In this document: one piece after another, positions 5,629-13,336 of the stretch | Layout of the letters: every line of letters starts with the position of its first letter | How positions within the stretch are numbered: the stretch's first letter is position 1 | Assembly: GCF_900101265.1 (NCBI RefSeq) | Contig: NZ_FMZS01000002.1 | Coordinates: 124,001-188,000 of the forward strand | DNA: 64,000 nt | Source: Massilia sp. PDC64 | GTDB lineage: Bacteria > Pseudomonadota > Gammaproteobacteria > Burkholderiales > Burkholderiaceae_D | Direction: 5' to 3' | Made by a program: the position numbers and the translations under genes | The notes under the pieces: model-generated | What the model was told of the DNA's origin: nothing | Seen by the model: the letters and a program-made list of their open reading frames with translations, nothing else | The model's database searches: none

Positions 5629-6137
5629 CGATGCGGCAGATCCCAGTTGAGCGACTTCGCGAGCTACTCGGCTATGACCCGGAGTCCGGCGTGCTCACGT
5701 GGCGAGTCTCGCGCCCGAAGTACGGCTGCGCGGTAGGCCAGCGGGCTGGCTGGATCGAGCCCAAAGGCTACGTGCACGTCAGCATCGACCAGGTCAAGCT
5801 GAAAGGTCATCGGGTTGCGTGGGCACTGCATTACGGTGCGTGGCCGGCAGGGAATCTCGATCACGTCAATGGCGTTCGGAGCGACAACCGGATCGCCAAC
5901 CTCCGTATCGCAGACCAGCACCAGAACATCGCGAACTCTCCAATCCGCGTGAATAACAAATGCGGTGTGAAGGGAGTGGTCCGGACCGAGGACGGCAAGT
6001 GGCAAGCACAGATCACCGTCCGCGGAAAGCGTCACCACCTCGGACGCTTCAAAACTAAGGAAGCTGCTGGCCAAGCATACGAGGCAGCGGCAGAAAAACA
6101 CTTCGGCGAATTCGCCAGAAAGCAGAGGAACCCATGA
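5622..6137 (+). CDS. HNH homing-type endonuclease with AP2 domain
   Basis: 171 residues. The HNH core is visible: HRVAWALHYG, then NLDHVNGVRSDNRIANLRIAD, which contains the D-H-x-N...N-R-x-x-N-L-R signature. Residues ~115-165 (GVKGVVRTEDGKWQAQITVRGKRHHLGRF and KTKEAAGQAYEAAAEKHFGEF) form an AP2/integrase-like DNA-binding domain. This architecture is widespread in phages as free-standing homing endonucleases, which cut DNA and spread by repair. It overlaps genes on both sides, so it is not a simple late insertion between genes. Confidence 0.85.
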   Translation: MVTMRQIPVERLRELLGYDPESGVLTWRVSRPKYGCAVGQRAGWIEPKGYVHVSIDQVKLKGHRVAWALHYGAWPAGNLDHVNGVRSDNRIANLRIADQHQNIANSPIRVNNKCGVKGVVRTEDGKWQAQITVRGKRHHLGRFKTKEAAGQAYEAAAEKHFGEFARKQRNP

Positions 6138-6238
6138 TCCGCCACATCTTCAACCAGTACCACCTGTACCTCCGCGCCGGCTTCCGCCCGCGCCAAGCTG
6201 TTGCCCGCGCTGTCAGCAGCTACCTGATCGGCTTTTAA
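6134..6238 (+). CDS. Phage microprotein (34 aa)
   Basis: Start ATG 6134 overlaps the HNH stop by ATGA and is preceded by AGAGGAA, a good ribosome site. The product, beginning MIRHIFNQYHLYLRAGFRPR, has one basic/aromatic helix and ends in YLIGF. Such short Arg/Tyr-rich proteins occur in many phage operons without known role. Support is positional and from the ribosome site. Confidence 0.5.
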   Translation: MIRHIFNQYHLYLRAGFRPRQAVARAVSSYLIGF

Positions 6239-6256
6239 CCAGAGAGGAATTACCCC

Positions 6257-7258
6257 ATGAATCAAGTAGTCGCCAGCCCGGCCAAGAGCCTCAGCACGTT
6301 CCTGGACAAGTACAAAGGCCAGATCGCAAACGCGCTGCCCAAGCACATCAGCCCGGACCGCATGGTCCGCCTCACGATGACCGCGTTCAGCCAGAATCCG
6401 GCCCTGCAAAAGTGCGACCTGCACAGCATCTTCGGCTCGGTCGTCGTGGCCGCGCAGCTCGGTCTCGAGATCGGCGTCGGCGGCCAGGGTTACCTGGTGC
6501 CGTATGGCGGCAAGGCCACGTTCGTGCCGGGCTGGCAGGGCCTCGTCGACCTGGTCTCGCGCGCCGGCCGCGCCACGGTATGGACCGGCGCCGTGTACAA
6601 CGGCGACGAGTTCGACTGGGCGCTGGGCGACCGCCCCTTCATCAAGCACCGGCCGGGCGCTGGCGGCGACAGCTGGAAGGACATCTCGCATGTGTACGCC
6701 GTCGGCCGCGTGAACGGCAGCGAATATCCGGTGATCGAGGTGTGGACGATGGACCGAGTCGTGAAGCACCTGAACAAGTTTAACAAGGTCGGCGGCCGCC
6801 ACTACGCGCTGGAGAAGAACGGCCAGAACATGGAGATGTACGCCCGTAAGGTCGTGCTGCTCCAGGTGCTCAAGTACATGCCGAAGTCGATCGAGGTGCA
6901 GCGCGCTGTCGACGTCGCGAACGCGGTGGACGCCGGCAAGCCGTTCACGATCGACAGCGACATGGTCGTCATCGACGAGCGGGCCGACGATCAGGGTGCG
7001 ACGACCGTCGACCAGGACACCGGCGAAGTCGTCAACGCGGCCGGCGCGACGACCAGCACGGCGCACGCGGCGCCGGCGCGCGGCGACCTGCCGATGTGCA
7101 CGCCCGAGAAGTTCGAGCAGAACAAGAAGGCCTGGCGCGAGCAGATCGTGTCGAAGAAGAAAACTGTCGCCGAGCTCGTCGCGATGATCGAGACCCGCCA
7201 GCTGCTCACCGAAGAACAGAAGCTCACGATCGACGCCTGGGCCCACGAAAACGACTGA
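6257..7258 (+). CDS. recT: RecT-family single-strand annealing protein
   Basis: 333 residues, close to the usual size of RecT. Recognisable RecT landmarks: PDRMVRLTMTAFSQNPALQKCD, then GLEIGVGGQGYLVPYGGKATFVPGWQG, then a VWTGAVYNGDEF strand, and YARKVVLLQVLKYMPKS in the core. The protein anneals complementary single strands in phage recombination and works with a 5'-3' exonuclease. The C-terminal ~70 residues are a linker and acidic tail. The exonuclease gene follows 58 bp downstream, forming a RecT/YqaJ pair analogous to lambda Bet/Exo. Ribosome site GAGAGGAA precedes ATG. Confidence 0.92.
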   Translation: MNQVVASPAKSLSTFLDKYKGQIANALPKHISPDRMVRLTMTAFSQNPALQKCDLHSIFGSVVVAAQLGLEIGVGGQGYLVPYGGKATFVPGWQGLVDLVSRAGRATVWTGAVYNGDEFDWALGDRPFIKHRPGAGGDSWKDISHVYAVGRVNGSEYPVIEVWTMDRVVKHLNKFNKVGGRHYALEKNGQNMEMYARKVVLLQVLKYMPKSIEVQRAVDVANAVDAGKPFTIDSDMVVIDERADDQGATTVDQDTGEVVNAAGATTSTAHAAPARGDLPMCTPEKFEQNKKAWREQIVSKKKTVAELVAMIETRQLLTEEQKLTIDAWAHEND

Positions 7259-7316
7259 ACCTGCAGCGTTCTCGCCCACGCGGGAACGCGCCCACAACCC
7301 CACCAAGGAAACCGAC

Positions 7317-8942
7317 ATGCAGATCCACAATCTCGTCCAGGGCTCGCCGGAATGGCAGGCCTTCCGCCTGGAACACTTCGGCGCCAGTGAGGCCGCCGCG
7401 ATGCTGGGAATCTCGACGCGCGTCAAGCGCACCGAGCTGCTGCACATGAAGCACACCGGCACGGCGCAGGAGTTCAGCGACTGGGTGCAGGAAAACATCC
7501 TCGACCACGGCCACTACGTCGAAGCGCTGGCGCGCCCGCTCGTCGAAGACATGATCGGTACCGAGCTGTATCCAGTCACGTGCTCCGACGGTTTGCTGTC
7601 CGCATCGTGTGACGGCCTGACGATGGCCGAAGACGTCGCCTTCGAGCACAAGCAGTGGAACCAGGCACTGGCCGACGCGATCGCCGCGGGCCAGCTGCCG
7701 GACGAGTACATGCCGCAACCGCAGCAGATCATCATGGTCACCGGCTGCAGCAAGGTCGTGTTTGTGTGCTCCGACGGCACGCTCGACAACTTCGTGCACA
7801 TCGACGTGCTGCCAGATCCGGCCTGGCAGGAGCGCATCCGCGCGGGCTGGACCCAGTTCGCCGCCGACCTGGCCGCGTACGAGCCGCGCGAGTACGCGCC
7901 GAAGCCGGAGGCCGAGCCGATCATGTCGTTGCCGGCGCTGGCCATCCAGATCCGCGGCGAGGTGGCCGCCAGCAACCTGCCAGCGTTCCAGGCCCGGGCC
8001 GAACGCTTCATCGCCAGCATTAAAACTGACCTGGTCACCGATCAGGATTTCGCTGACGCCGAAGCGATCGTGAAATTCTGCGAGAAGGCCGAAGGAGATC
8101 TCGATCACGCCAAACGCGCCGCGCTCGAGCAAACCGTCGACATCGCGGAACTGATGCGTACGCTCGACCACATCCGCGAGCAGCTCCGCGCAAAGCGCCT
8201 GACGCTGCAGACCGCGGTGAAGGACAAGAAGGAACTGATCAAGGCCGGCATCCTGGCCAACGCGAAGCAGGCCTTCGCCGACCACGTCGCCAAGCTGGAA
8301 AAGGAAATCGCACCGCTGCGCCTCGTGTTCCAGGCTCGTGACTTCGCCGGCGCCATGAAGAACAAGCGCACGTTGGCCACGCTGCAGGACGCTGTCGACA
8401 CCGAGCTCGCAAACGGCAAGATCGCCGTCGACGCGGTCGCACAGGCCGTGCGCGGGCGCCTGGCGTGGTACGGCGAGCACGCCGCCGATCACGAATTTCT
8501 GTTCGCCGACCTCCAGACCATCATCCAGAAGCCAGACGACGACTTCCAGATGGTCGTGCGCACGCGGATCGACAACCACAAGCGCGCTGAAGACCTGAAG
8601 GCCGAGCAGGCGCGCCAAGCCGCAGCGGCACAGGTCGACGCTGCGCCCGCAGCGGCGGCGGCCGCGGAGCCTGCCCCGGCGCCGGCACCCGCCGCGCAGG
8701 TGACGCGCATCGCGGCCGTGCGCCCGGCCGCCGCTAGCAGCACGCCGCCGAGCCTGCGCCTGGGCCAGATCAGCGACCGACTCGGCTTCCCGCTGACGGG
8801 CGATTTCCTCGGCAAGCTGGGCTTCGCGCCGGCCGCCACCGACAAGTCGGCCCGCCTGTACCACGAGCGCGACTTCCCCGCGATCTGCGCCGCGCTGATC
8901 GATCACATCAATGCTGTCTCCCAGGCCCAACAGGCCGCCTAA
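7317..8942 (+). CDS. YqaJ-like phage recombination exonuclease with long C-terminal extension
   Basis: 541 residues. Residues 1-190 carry the YqaJ/lambda-Exo fold: QGSPEWQAFR, GASEAAAMLG, an acidic residue in SASCDGLT, FEHKQW (catalytic E-x-K) and PQPQQIIMVTG. The enzyme would resect 5' strands for RecT. The remaining ~330 residues are unusual for the family: helical, probably coiled coil (~210-400), then an Ala/Pro-rich linker (~435-475) and a small C-terminal domain (LRLGQISDRLGFPLTGDFLGKLGF). A fusion with a DNA-binding or partner-binding module is likely. Confidence 0.85.
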   Translation: MQIHNLVQGSPEWQAFRLEHFGASEAAAMLGISTRVKRTELLHMKHTGTAQEFSDWVQENILDHGHYVEALARPLVEDMIGTELYPVTCSDGLLSASCDGLTMAEDVAFEHKQWNQALADAIAAGQLPDEYMPQPQQIIMVTGCSKVVFVCSDGTLDNFVHIDVLPDPAWQERIRAGWTQFAADLAAYEPREYAPKPEAEPIMSLPALAIQIRGEVAASNLPAFQARAERFIASIKTDLVTDQDFADAEAIVKFCEKAEGDLDHAKRAALEQTVDIAELMRTLDHIREQLRAKRLTLQTAVKDKKELIKAGILANAKQAFADHVAKLEKEIAPLRLVFQARDFAGAMKNKRTLATLQDAVDTELANGKIAVDAVAQAVRGRLAWYGEHAADHEFLFADLQTIIQKPDDDFQMVVRTRIDNHKRAEDLKAEQARQAAAAQVDAAPAAAAAAEPAPAPAPAAQVTRIAAVRPAAASSTPPSLRLGQISDRLGFPLTGDFLGKLGFAPAATDKSARLYHERDFPAICAALIDHINAVSQAQQAA

Positions 8943-8968
8943 CTTCCAACCCGCGAGGAAAGCTGACC

Positions 8969-9610
8969 ATGAAGAAGATCTTGTTCTACGACACCGAAAC
9001 TACCGGCCTGCCGCTCTGGAGCCAGCCGAGCGAGCATCCCGACCAACCGCGCGTGGTGCAGCTGGCCGCGCTCCTATGCGACGAAGAGACCGGCGAAGAG
9101 CTGCAGCAGATGAACATGATCGTGCTGCCCGACGGCTGGACGATCCCGGAAGACGTGGCCGCCGTTCACGGCATCACCACCGAGCGCGCAATGGACGAGG
9201 GTATCGCCGCAGGCCACGTGCTCGAGCACTTCGTCGACCTGTGGACGGATGCCGACCTGCGCAGCGGCCACAACGAATCGTTCGACATGCGCATGCTGCG
9301 CATCGAAATCATGCGCAGCCCCGTCTACAGCATGCAGTCGATCGGCGACCCGGCCGTGCCATTCGCCGACTACTGGAAGGCTGCGCCGGCCTACTGCACG
9401 CAGACCAACAGCGTGAAGATCGTGAACCTGCCGCCGACACCGAAGATGGTGGCCGCCGGTCGCCGCGGTCCGAAGTCGCCGAACCTGGGCGAGGCATACG
9501 AATTCTTCACCGGCCAGAAGCTGGACGGCGCCCACGATGCGATGGTCGATGTGCGCGGCGCGAAGGCCGTGTACTACGGCATCAAGAACCACCTGAAACA
9601 GGCAGCGTGA
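8969..9610 (+). CDS. DEDDh-type 3'-5' exonuclease (DnaQ-like)
   Basis: 213 residues. ExoI motif FYDTETTGLP near the N-terminus (Asp, Glu), ExoII around HNESFDMRML, and ExoIII AHDAMVDVRG (His and Asp) give the DEDDh set. Family members proofread or trim 3' ends; in a phage recombination operon it may process ends alongside RecT/YqaJ or degrade host DNA. Ribosome site GAGGAAAG precedes the start, and the gene follows the YqaJ gene by 26 bp. Confidence 0.85.
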   Translation: MKKILFYDTETTGLPLWSQPSEHPDQPRVVQLAALLCDEETGEELQQMNMIVLPDGWTIPEDVAAVHGITTERAMDEGIAAGHVLEHFVDLWTDADLRSGHNESFDMRMLRIEIMRSPVYSMQSIGDPAVPFADYWKAAPAYCTQTNSVKIVNLPPTPKMVAAGRRGPKSPNLGEAYEFFTGQKLDGAHDAMVDVRGAKAVYYGIKNHLKQAA

Positions 9611-9611
9611 C

Positions 9612-9845
9612 ATGGCCGGCCAGCGCCCGTGCCTGTGGACGGTCCTGCAATGCAAGCAGCAGGACTTCCAGCAGTTCCTCGGCGTCGACGGCGAAGAAGC
9701 CGCGGCGCGCCGCGTGAAGGAAGTCTGCGAGATCGGCTCGCGCGCCGAGCTGGACCGAGACGCGGCCGCGCAGGCGCGCTGGGATGAGCGGATCCGCCGC
9801 GCGTACCTCAACTATCAAAAGCAGCACCCCACCAACCACCAATAG
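9612..9845 (+). CDS. Hypothetical phage protein (77 aa)
   Basis: Starts one base after the exonuclease stop. The sequence is polar and helical (MAGQRPCLWTVLQCKQQDFQ, then a charged coil region AAARRVKEVCEIGSRAEL) with three Cys but no metal motif. No family recognised. Tight spacing on both sides places it in the recombination operon; function unknown. Confidence 0.6.
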   Translation: MAGQRPCLWTVLQCKQQDFQQFLGVDGEEAAARRVKEVCEIGSRAELDRDAAAQARWDERIRRAYLNYQKQHPTNHQ

Positions 9846-9863
9846 GACCAGGAGATGTAACCC

Positions 9864-10397
9864 ATGTTCCAACTGACCGAACACAAAGCCAAACTGTCGA
9901 ACGTGAACCCGCGCGCGGAGATGCACGGCGACCAGCCCAAGCCCGCCTTCGACCTCATGATCGAGGCGGCCTGCCCGAGCACCGTGCTCAACGCGTTCCA
10001 CCCCGAGCTGCGTGCCATGCTCTACAAGAAAGACGAGGCGCCCGACCTGGTCGAGCAGATCGAGGGCGACGGCATGACCTCGCTGCGCCTGCCGAAGCTG
10101 GGCTCGTTGAAGTGGGATCAGGAATACGCTGGCTACACCGTCACCGTCGACTACGGTATGGGCGGCGACAGCAACATCGTGCTGGGCGATGTGAAGGTCG
10201 ATAAGTTCAAGTTCACCGCGCAGGAAGGGGGCACCGTCACCGTCTGCTGCCGCATGATCGCGCACCCCGACGAGAAGGTCATCGGGCCGCTGTGCAACTT
10301 CATCCAGCGCGACATCATCCTGTCGATCACCCCGCCCGAGCCGACCACCGTGCACGAGCTGTTCGGCGACGAAGCGCCGACGAAACAGGCGGCCTGA
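9864..10397 (+). CDS. Conserved-looking phage protein of the recombination operon
   Basis: 177 residues beginning MFQLTEHKAKLSNVNPRAEM; predominantly beta-rich, with alternating strands (AGYTVTVDYGMGGDSNIVLGD; KFKFTAQEGGTVTVCCRMIAHPDEK). The content is compatible with an OB-fold or similar single-strand-binding or accessory recombination protein, but no defining motif is visible, so no function is assigned. Ends with an acidic/Pro tail (TPPEPTTVHELFGDEAPTKQAA). Confidence 0.7.
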   Translation: MFQLTEHKAKLSNVNPRAEMHGDQPKPAFDLMIEAACPSTVLNAFHPELRAMLYKKDEAPDLVEQIEGDGMTSLRLPKLGSLKWDQEYAGYTVTVDYGMGGDSNIVLGDVKVDKFKFTAQEGGTVTVCCRMIAHPDEKVIGPLCNFIQRDIILSITPPEPTTVHELFGDEAPTKQAA

Positions 10398-10399
10398 CC

Positions 10400-10609
10400 A
10401 TGACGTGCGCCCACTTCACCCACGCAGGCGAGGAGCGCTGCGCCCAGGGCGTCAGCTATATGGCCCTGGCCGGCGGCGGCGCCTTCCGCATGCTGCTGCG
10501 CCTGCCGTGCCTGCCGCTGTCGAACCGGCGCGGTGAAGAGGTGCGCACGTGCGTGAAATACCAGCCGGGCGCGTGCTCGGCGATCGAGACGAATGGAGAC
10601 GAAGCGTGA
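10400..10609 (+). CDS. Small Cys-rich phage protein (69 aa)
   Basis: The start at 10400 (MTCAHFTHAGEERCAQG) lies two bases after the preceding stop; longer in-frame extensions run through that gene and are rejected. Cysteines at the N-terminus, CLPLS, RTCVKYQPGAC suggest a small zinc or disulphide fold. No family recognised. The stop overlaps a GTG start of the next gene (GTGA). Confidence 0.55.
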   Translation: MTCAHFTHAGEERCAQGVSYMALAGGGAFRMLLRLPCLPLSNRRGEEVRTCVKYQPGACSAIETNGDEA

Positions 10610-11376
10610 GCCAGTTATCCCAGAATCCACTGGGCATCCGCGGCCTCAGGCCGATCGCAGAACTCGCCGCCGGCCGAGACCACGGCGACCGTCTGCGCTA
10701 CAGGGCGGGTTGCCGTTGCTTCCTCTGCAGGAGCGCGAACACCGCTTACGAGGCGGCCCGGAAGATCGCGCGCGCCGCCGGCGAAGGAAACGGAATCGTA
10801 CCGGCCGCGAAGGCGCGTGCGCACTTGAAGGCGCTGTCGGCGCAGGGCGTGGGACGCCGTTCTGTCGGCGCTGCATGCGACGTGGCCGATACCGTGCTGG
10901 CCGAAATCATCTCGGGGCGGAAAGCGAACATTCGCGCCTCGACCGAACGCGCCATCCTGAAGGTGACCGCCGCCGCGGCCGGCGACGGTGCGCTCGTTCC
11001 GGGCAACGCCACCTGGAAGATGCTCGACCAGCTGATCGCGGACGGATACACCCGGGCTTACCTCGCGGCGCAGCTCGGCAGCAAAGCCAAGGTTCCGGCG
11101 CTGCAGCTCAAACACGACTTCGTGACCGTGCGCAGCGCGTACCTGGTCGAGCGCCTGTTCGAGAAATTGAAGTGCGAGTGTGCCAAGCCGACCATGAAGC
11201 TGCTGGCGAAGCTGCGCGAGGAAGGCTACACGCAACACCAGATCGAGCAGCGGCTGGCCGAACTTGCCGCGCGGCTCGGCGAGGAAGTGCCGTCGCTCCA
11301 GCCAAACAAAAAAGGGAGGATCAGCACTACCACGGCTGATCTCGTCGAACAACTTTACCAGGAGCTGACCTCGTGA
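10606..11376 (+). CDS. Putative phage DNA-binding protein with H-C-C-C zinc motif and HTH
   Basis: 256 residues. GTG start (10606) follows GGAG with good spacing and overlaps the previous stop. Near the N-terminus RDHGDRLRYRAGCRCFLCR gives a His plus CxCxxC pattern seen in phage proteins that join a small zinc knuckle to helix-turn-helix units. Later segments (GVGRRSVGAACDVADTVLAE; GYTRAYLAAQLGSK; GYTQHQIEQRLAELAARLG) look like repeated HTH modules. Could be a regulator of late genes or a DNA-end protein; the assignment is structural only. Confidence 0.6.
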   Translation: MSQLSQNPLGIRGLRPIAELAAGRDHGDRLRYRAGCRCFLCRSANTAYEAARKIARAAGEGNGIVPAAKARAHLKALSAQGVGRRSVGAACDVADTVLAEIISGRKANIRASTERAILKVTAAAAGDGALVPGNATWKMLDQLIADGYTRAYLAAQLGSKAKVPALQLKHDFVTVRSAYLVERLFEKLKCECAKPTMKLLAKLREEGYTQHQIEQRLAELAARLGEEVPSLQPNKKGRISTTTADLVEQLYQELTS

Positions 11377-11867
11377 ACCAGCTCGCGCTATTTGCCGACC
11401 CGACGCCGACGCCGCGCGCGGTCATTGACGATGGCTGGACGCGCGCAATGCGCGAACCAGTGCAGTCCGAACTTGCTGCCAGGCTGAACGACAGGCCTGG
11501 CGAATGGCTGGACCTGTGCGACTTCCGCGACATCCAGGAGCACCACCGGATCGGCTTCGGCATGGGCCATGCGCTGGCCAAACTGGTACGCGATGGACGA
11601 GCCATCGAGAAGAACATCTATTTCGGGACCGAATCCCCGTGCCACCCAGGCGAGTACAAAGGTTACACGACCGTCTACAGCACGTTCACCCACGGCCCAG
11701 CGCCGGAAACCACGATCACTACGAAAAAGCCATGGCTGAAAACTCTGCTATTGAATGGACCGACCATACTTTCAACCCCTGGGAAGGCTGCCAGAAAGTC
11801 AGCCCGGGTTGCGACCACTGCTACGCCGAGACGCGGAACGCGCGTTTCGCCGGCGGCGCGGCCGTGA
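11373..11867 (+). CDS. Hypothetical phage protein (164 aa), long overlap with next gene
   Basis: GTG start overlaps the previous stop by GTGA. The first ~115 residues read as a real protein (ELAARLNDRPGEWLDLCDF, then GFGMGHALAKLVRDGRAIEK), probably a winged-helix-like fold. The last ~45 residues are Ala/Arg/Thr-rich and are read from the same DNA that encodes the N-terminus of the DUF5131 protein in another frame, an overlap of 136 bases. Either the overlap is genuine or an older stop has been lost. Function unknown. Confidence 0.55.
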   Translation: MNQLALFADPTPTPRAVIDDGWTRAMREPVQSELAARLNDRPGEWLDLCDFRDIQEHHRIGFGMGHALAKLVRDGRAIEKNIYFGTESPCHPGEYKGYTTVYSTFTHGPAPETTITTKKPWLKTLLLNGPTILSTPGKAARKSARVATTATPRRGTRVSPAARP

Positions 11868-12664
11868 ACTGGGGCCCGGGCGCGCCGCGCCGCCGCACCA
11901 GCGCCTCGAACTGGAACAAGCCGCTGGCATGGAACGCTGCGCACGCGGAGTTCTTCGCGCAGCACGGGCGCCGACAGCGCGTGTTCTGCGCGTCGCTCGC
12001 CGACGTCTTCGACAACCAGGTCGACCCGGCATGGCGCGCGGACCTGCTCGAGCTGATCGACCGGACGCCGAATCTCGACTGGCTGCTGCTGACGAAGCGC
12101 ATCGGCAACGTGGCCGACATGCTGCCGAACGGTTGGCTGATGGAACACACGAACGTGTGGCTGGGGGCGAGCATCGTCAACCAGGTCGAGGCGGACCGCG
12201 ACATCCCGAAGCTGGTCGCGTTGCACGCCGCTGTGAAGTTTCTTTCGATGGAACCGCTGCTGGGGCCGGTCGACCTGCGCGGCAACTTGCCGGGCGAGCG
12301 CGCGCTGCGCTGGTACCGCCCGATGCTGAATATGCTGGACTGGGTCATCGTCGGCGGCGAGAGCGGCCCGGCCGCGCGCCCGATGCATCCGGACTGGGCC
12401 CGCGACCTGCGCGACCAGTGCACGGCCGCCGGCGTGCCGTTCCTGTTCAAGCAGTGGGGCGAGTGGCTGCCAGCGACCGAGGGTCGGAGTGTGCTGGGCA
12501 AGACGCTGATTTTGGAAGGTGCCGCGCCGTTACCGGACAAGCCGCAATGGCATGGCTTCGAGGGCGGACAGCAGGTCGCGCGAGTCGGCAAGAAAGCGGC
12601 CGGACGCCAGCTCGACGGTGCGCAGCACGACGGATACCCGAGTGCCAAATCTGGCACTTTTTGA
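11732..12664 (+). CDS. Phage Gp37/Gp68-like (DUF5131) protein, radical-SAM-like
   Basis: 310 residues. The N-terminus IEWTDHTFNPWEGCQKVSPG followed by CDHCYAE is the DUF5131 hallmark, with Cys at C-x6-C-x2-C. Later motifs LLLTKRIGNV, SMEPLLGPVDL, WVIVGGESGPAARPM and FLFKQWGEW also follow the family. It is common in phages and resembles a radical-SAM fold; the substrate is unknown. Start chosen at ATG 11732, where family homology begins. Its stop codon lies at the end of a terminator-like hairpin. Confidence 0.88.
   Translation: MAENSAIEWTDHTFNPWEGCQKVSPGCDHCYAETRNARFAGGAAVNWGPGAPRRRTSASNWNKPLAWNAAHAEFFAQHGRRQRVFCASLADVFDNQVDPAWRADLLELIDRTPNLDWLLLTKRIGNVADMLPNGWLMEHTNVWLGASIVNQVEADRDIPKLVALHAAVKFLSMEPLLGPVDLRGNLPGERALRWYRPMLNMLDWVIVGGESGPAARPMHPDWARDLRDQCTAAGVPFLFKQWGEWLPATEGRSVLGKTLILEGAAPLPDKPQWHGFEGGQQVARVGKKAAGRQLDGAQHDGYPSAKSGTF
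12641..12662 (+). terminator. Terminator-like hairpin at the end of the DUF5131 gene
   Basis: AGTGCCA (12641-12647), a four-base loop and TGGCACT (12652-12658) followed by TTTT form a compact intrinsic-terminator shape that includes the DUF5131 stop. It lies inside the rightward operon and could attenuate transcription into the downstream genes and integrase. Confidence 0.55.
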
Positions 12665-12673
12665 GAGGACACC

Positions 12674-13336
12674 ATGAACCACAAAATCGACCCCTGCGAC
12701 ACCATGCGCAACAACCTGATCGCGGCGGCCGTCGGCCTGCAGCAGTGCACGAAGACGGCCACGAACATCGTGCCCATCCCGGGTGGCGACCGCGTGATTG
12801 CGATCGGGACGCCAGCGCAGGTGCGCGCGCTGCTGCCGAAGCGTGAGCTGCCGCCCGAGCTGAAAGCCGCGATTGACGAAGCGGCGAAGACTCGCGCTCC
12901 AGGCGCCCTGCTGCCGGATGGTTCGGCCGTCTTCATCAACTACGGCGACCAGCCCGAGGATACGGCGCACCTGGACTGCACAGCGTGCGGCGGATCCGGC
13001 CACATCGATGACCAGACCCGCGCCGCGCGCGACGTCCTGGCCGAGCGCCGCCGGCAGATCGAAGTCGAGGGCTGGACGCCTGAGCATGACGACAAGTACA
13101 CCGCCTGCGAGCTCGCCCGCGCAGCGGCGACCTACGCGACGTGTTCGCACATCGAGCAGTTGAGGTTGTGCGGTCAGCAGGCGTGGCCGTGGAATCCTGA
13201 CTGGTGGAAGCGCGGCGACTACCGCCGCGATCTGGTGAAGGCTGGCGCGTTGATCCTCGCCGAAATCGAGCGTGTCGACCGTGACCGCGCGGCTAGCGGC
13301 GACCAGGTCGACAGCGAAGGTGGCCACGATGACTGA
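12674..13336 (+). CDS. Phage protein with conserved C-terminal 'ERRRQIEVEGW' domain
   Basis: 220 residues. The N-terminal half is weakly conserved; a CTACGGSGH zinc-knuckle-like piece sits near residue 100. Residues ~118-205 (VLAERRRQIEVEGWTPEHDD, then ELARAAATYA, then WPWNPDWWKRGDYRRDLVKA and LILAEIERVDR) are a domain found repeatedly in phage accessory proteins, often attached to other modules. Its biochemical role is not established. Ribosome site GAGAGGA precedes ATG. Confidence 0.7.
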   Translation: MNHKIDPCDTMRNNLIAAAVGLQQCTKTATNIVPIPGGDRVIAIGTPAQVRALLPKRELPPELKAAIDEAAKTRAPGALLPDGSAVFINYGDQPEDTAHLDCTACGGSGHIDDQTRAARDVLAERRRQIEVEGWTPEHDDKYTACELARAAATYATCSHIEQLRLCGQQAWPWNPDWWKRGDYRRDLVKAGALILAEIERVDRDRAASGDQVDSEGGHDD

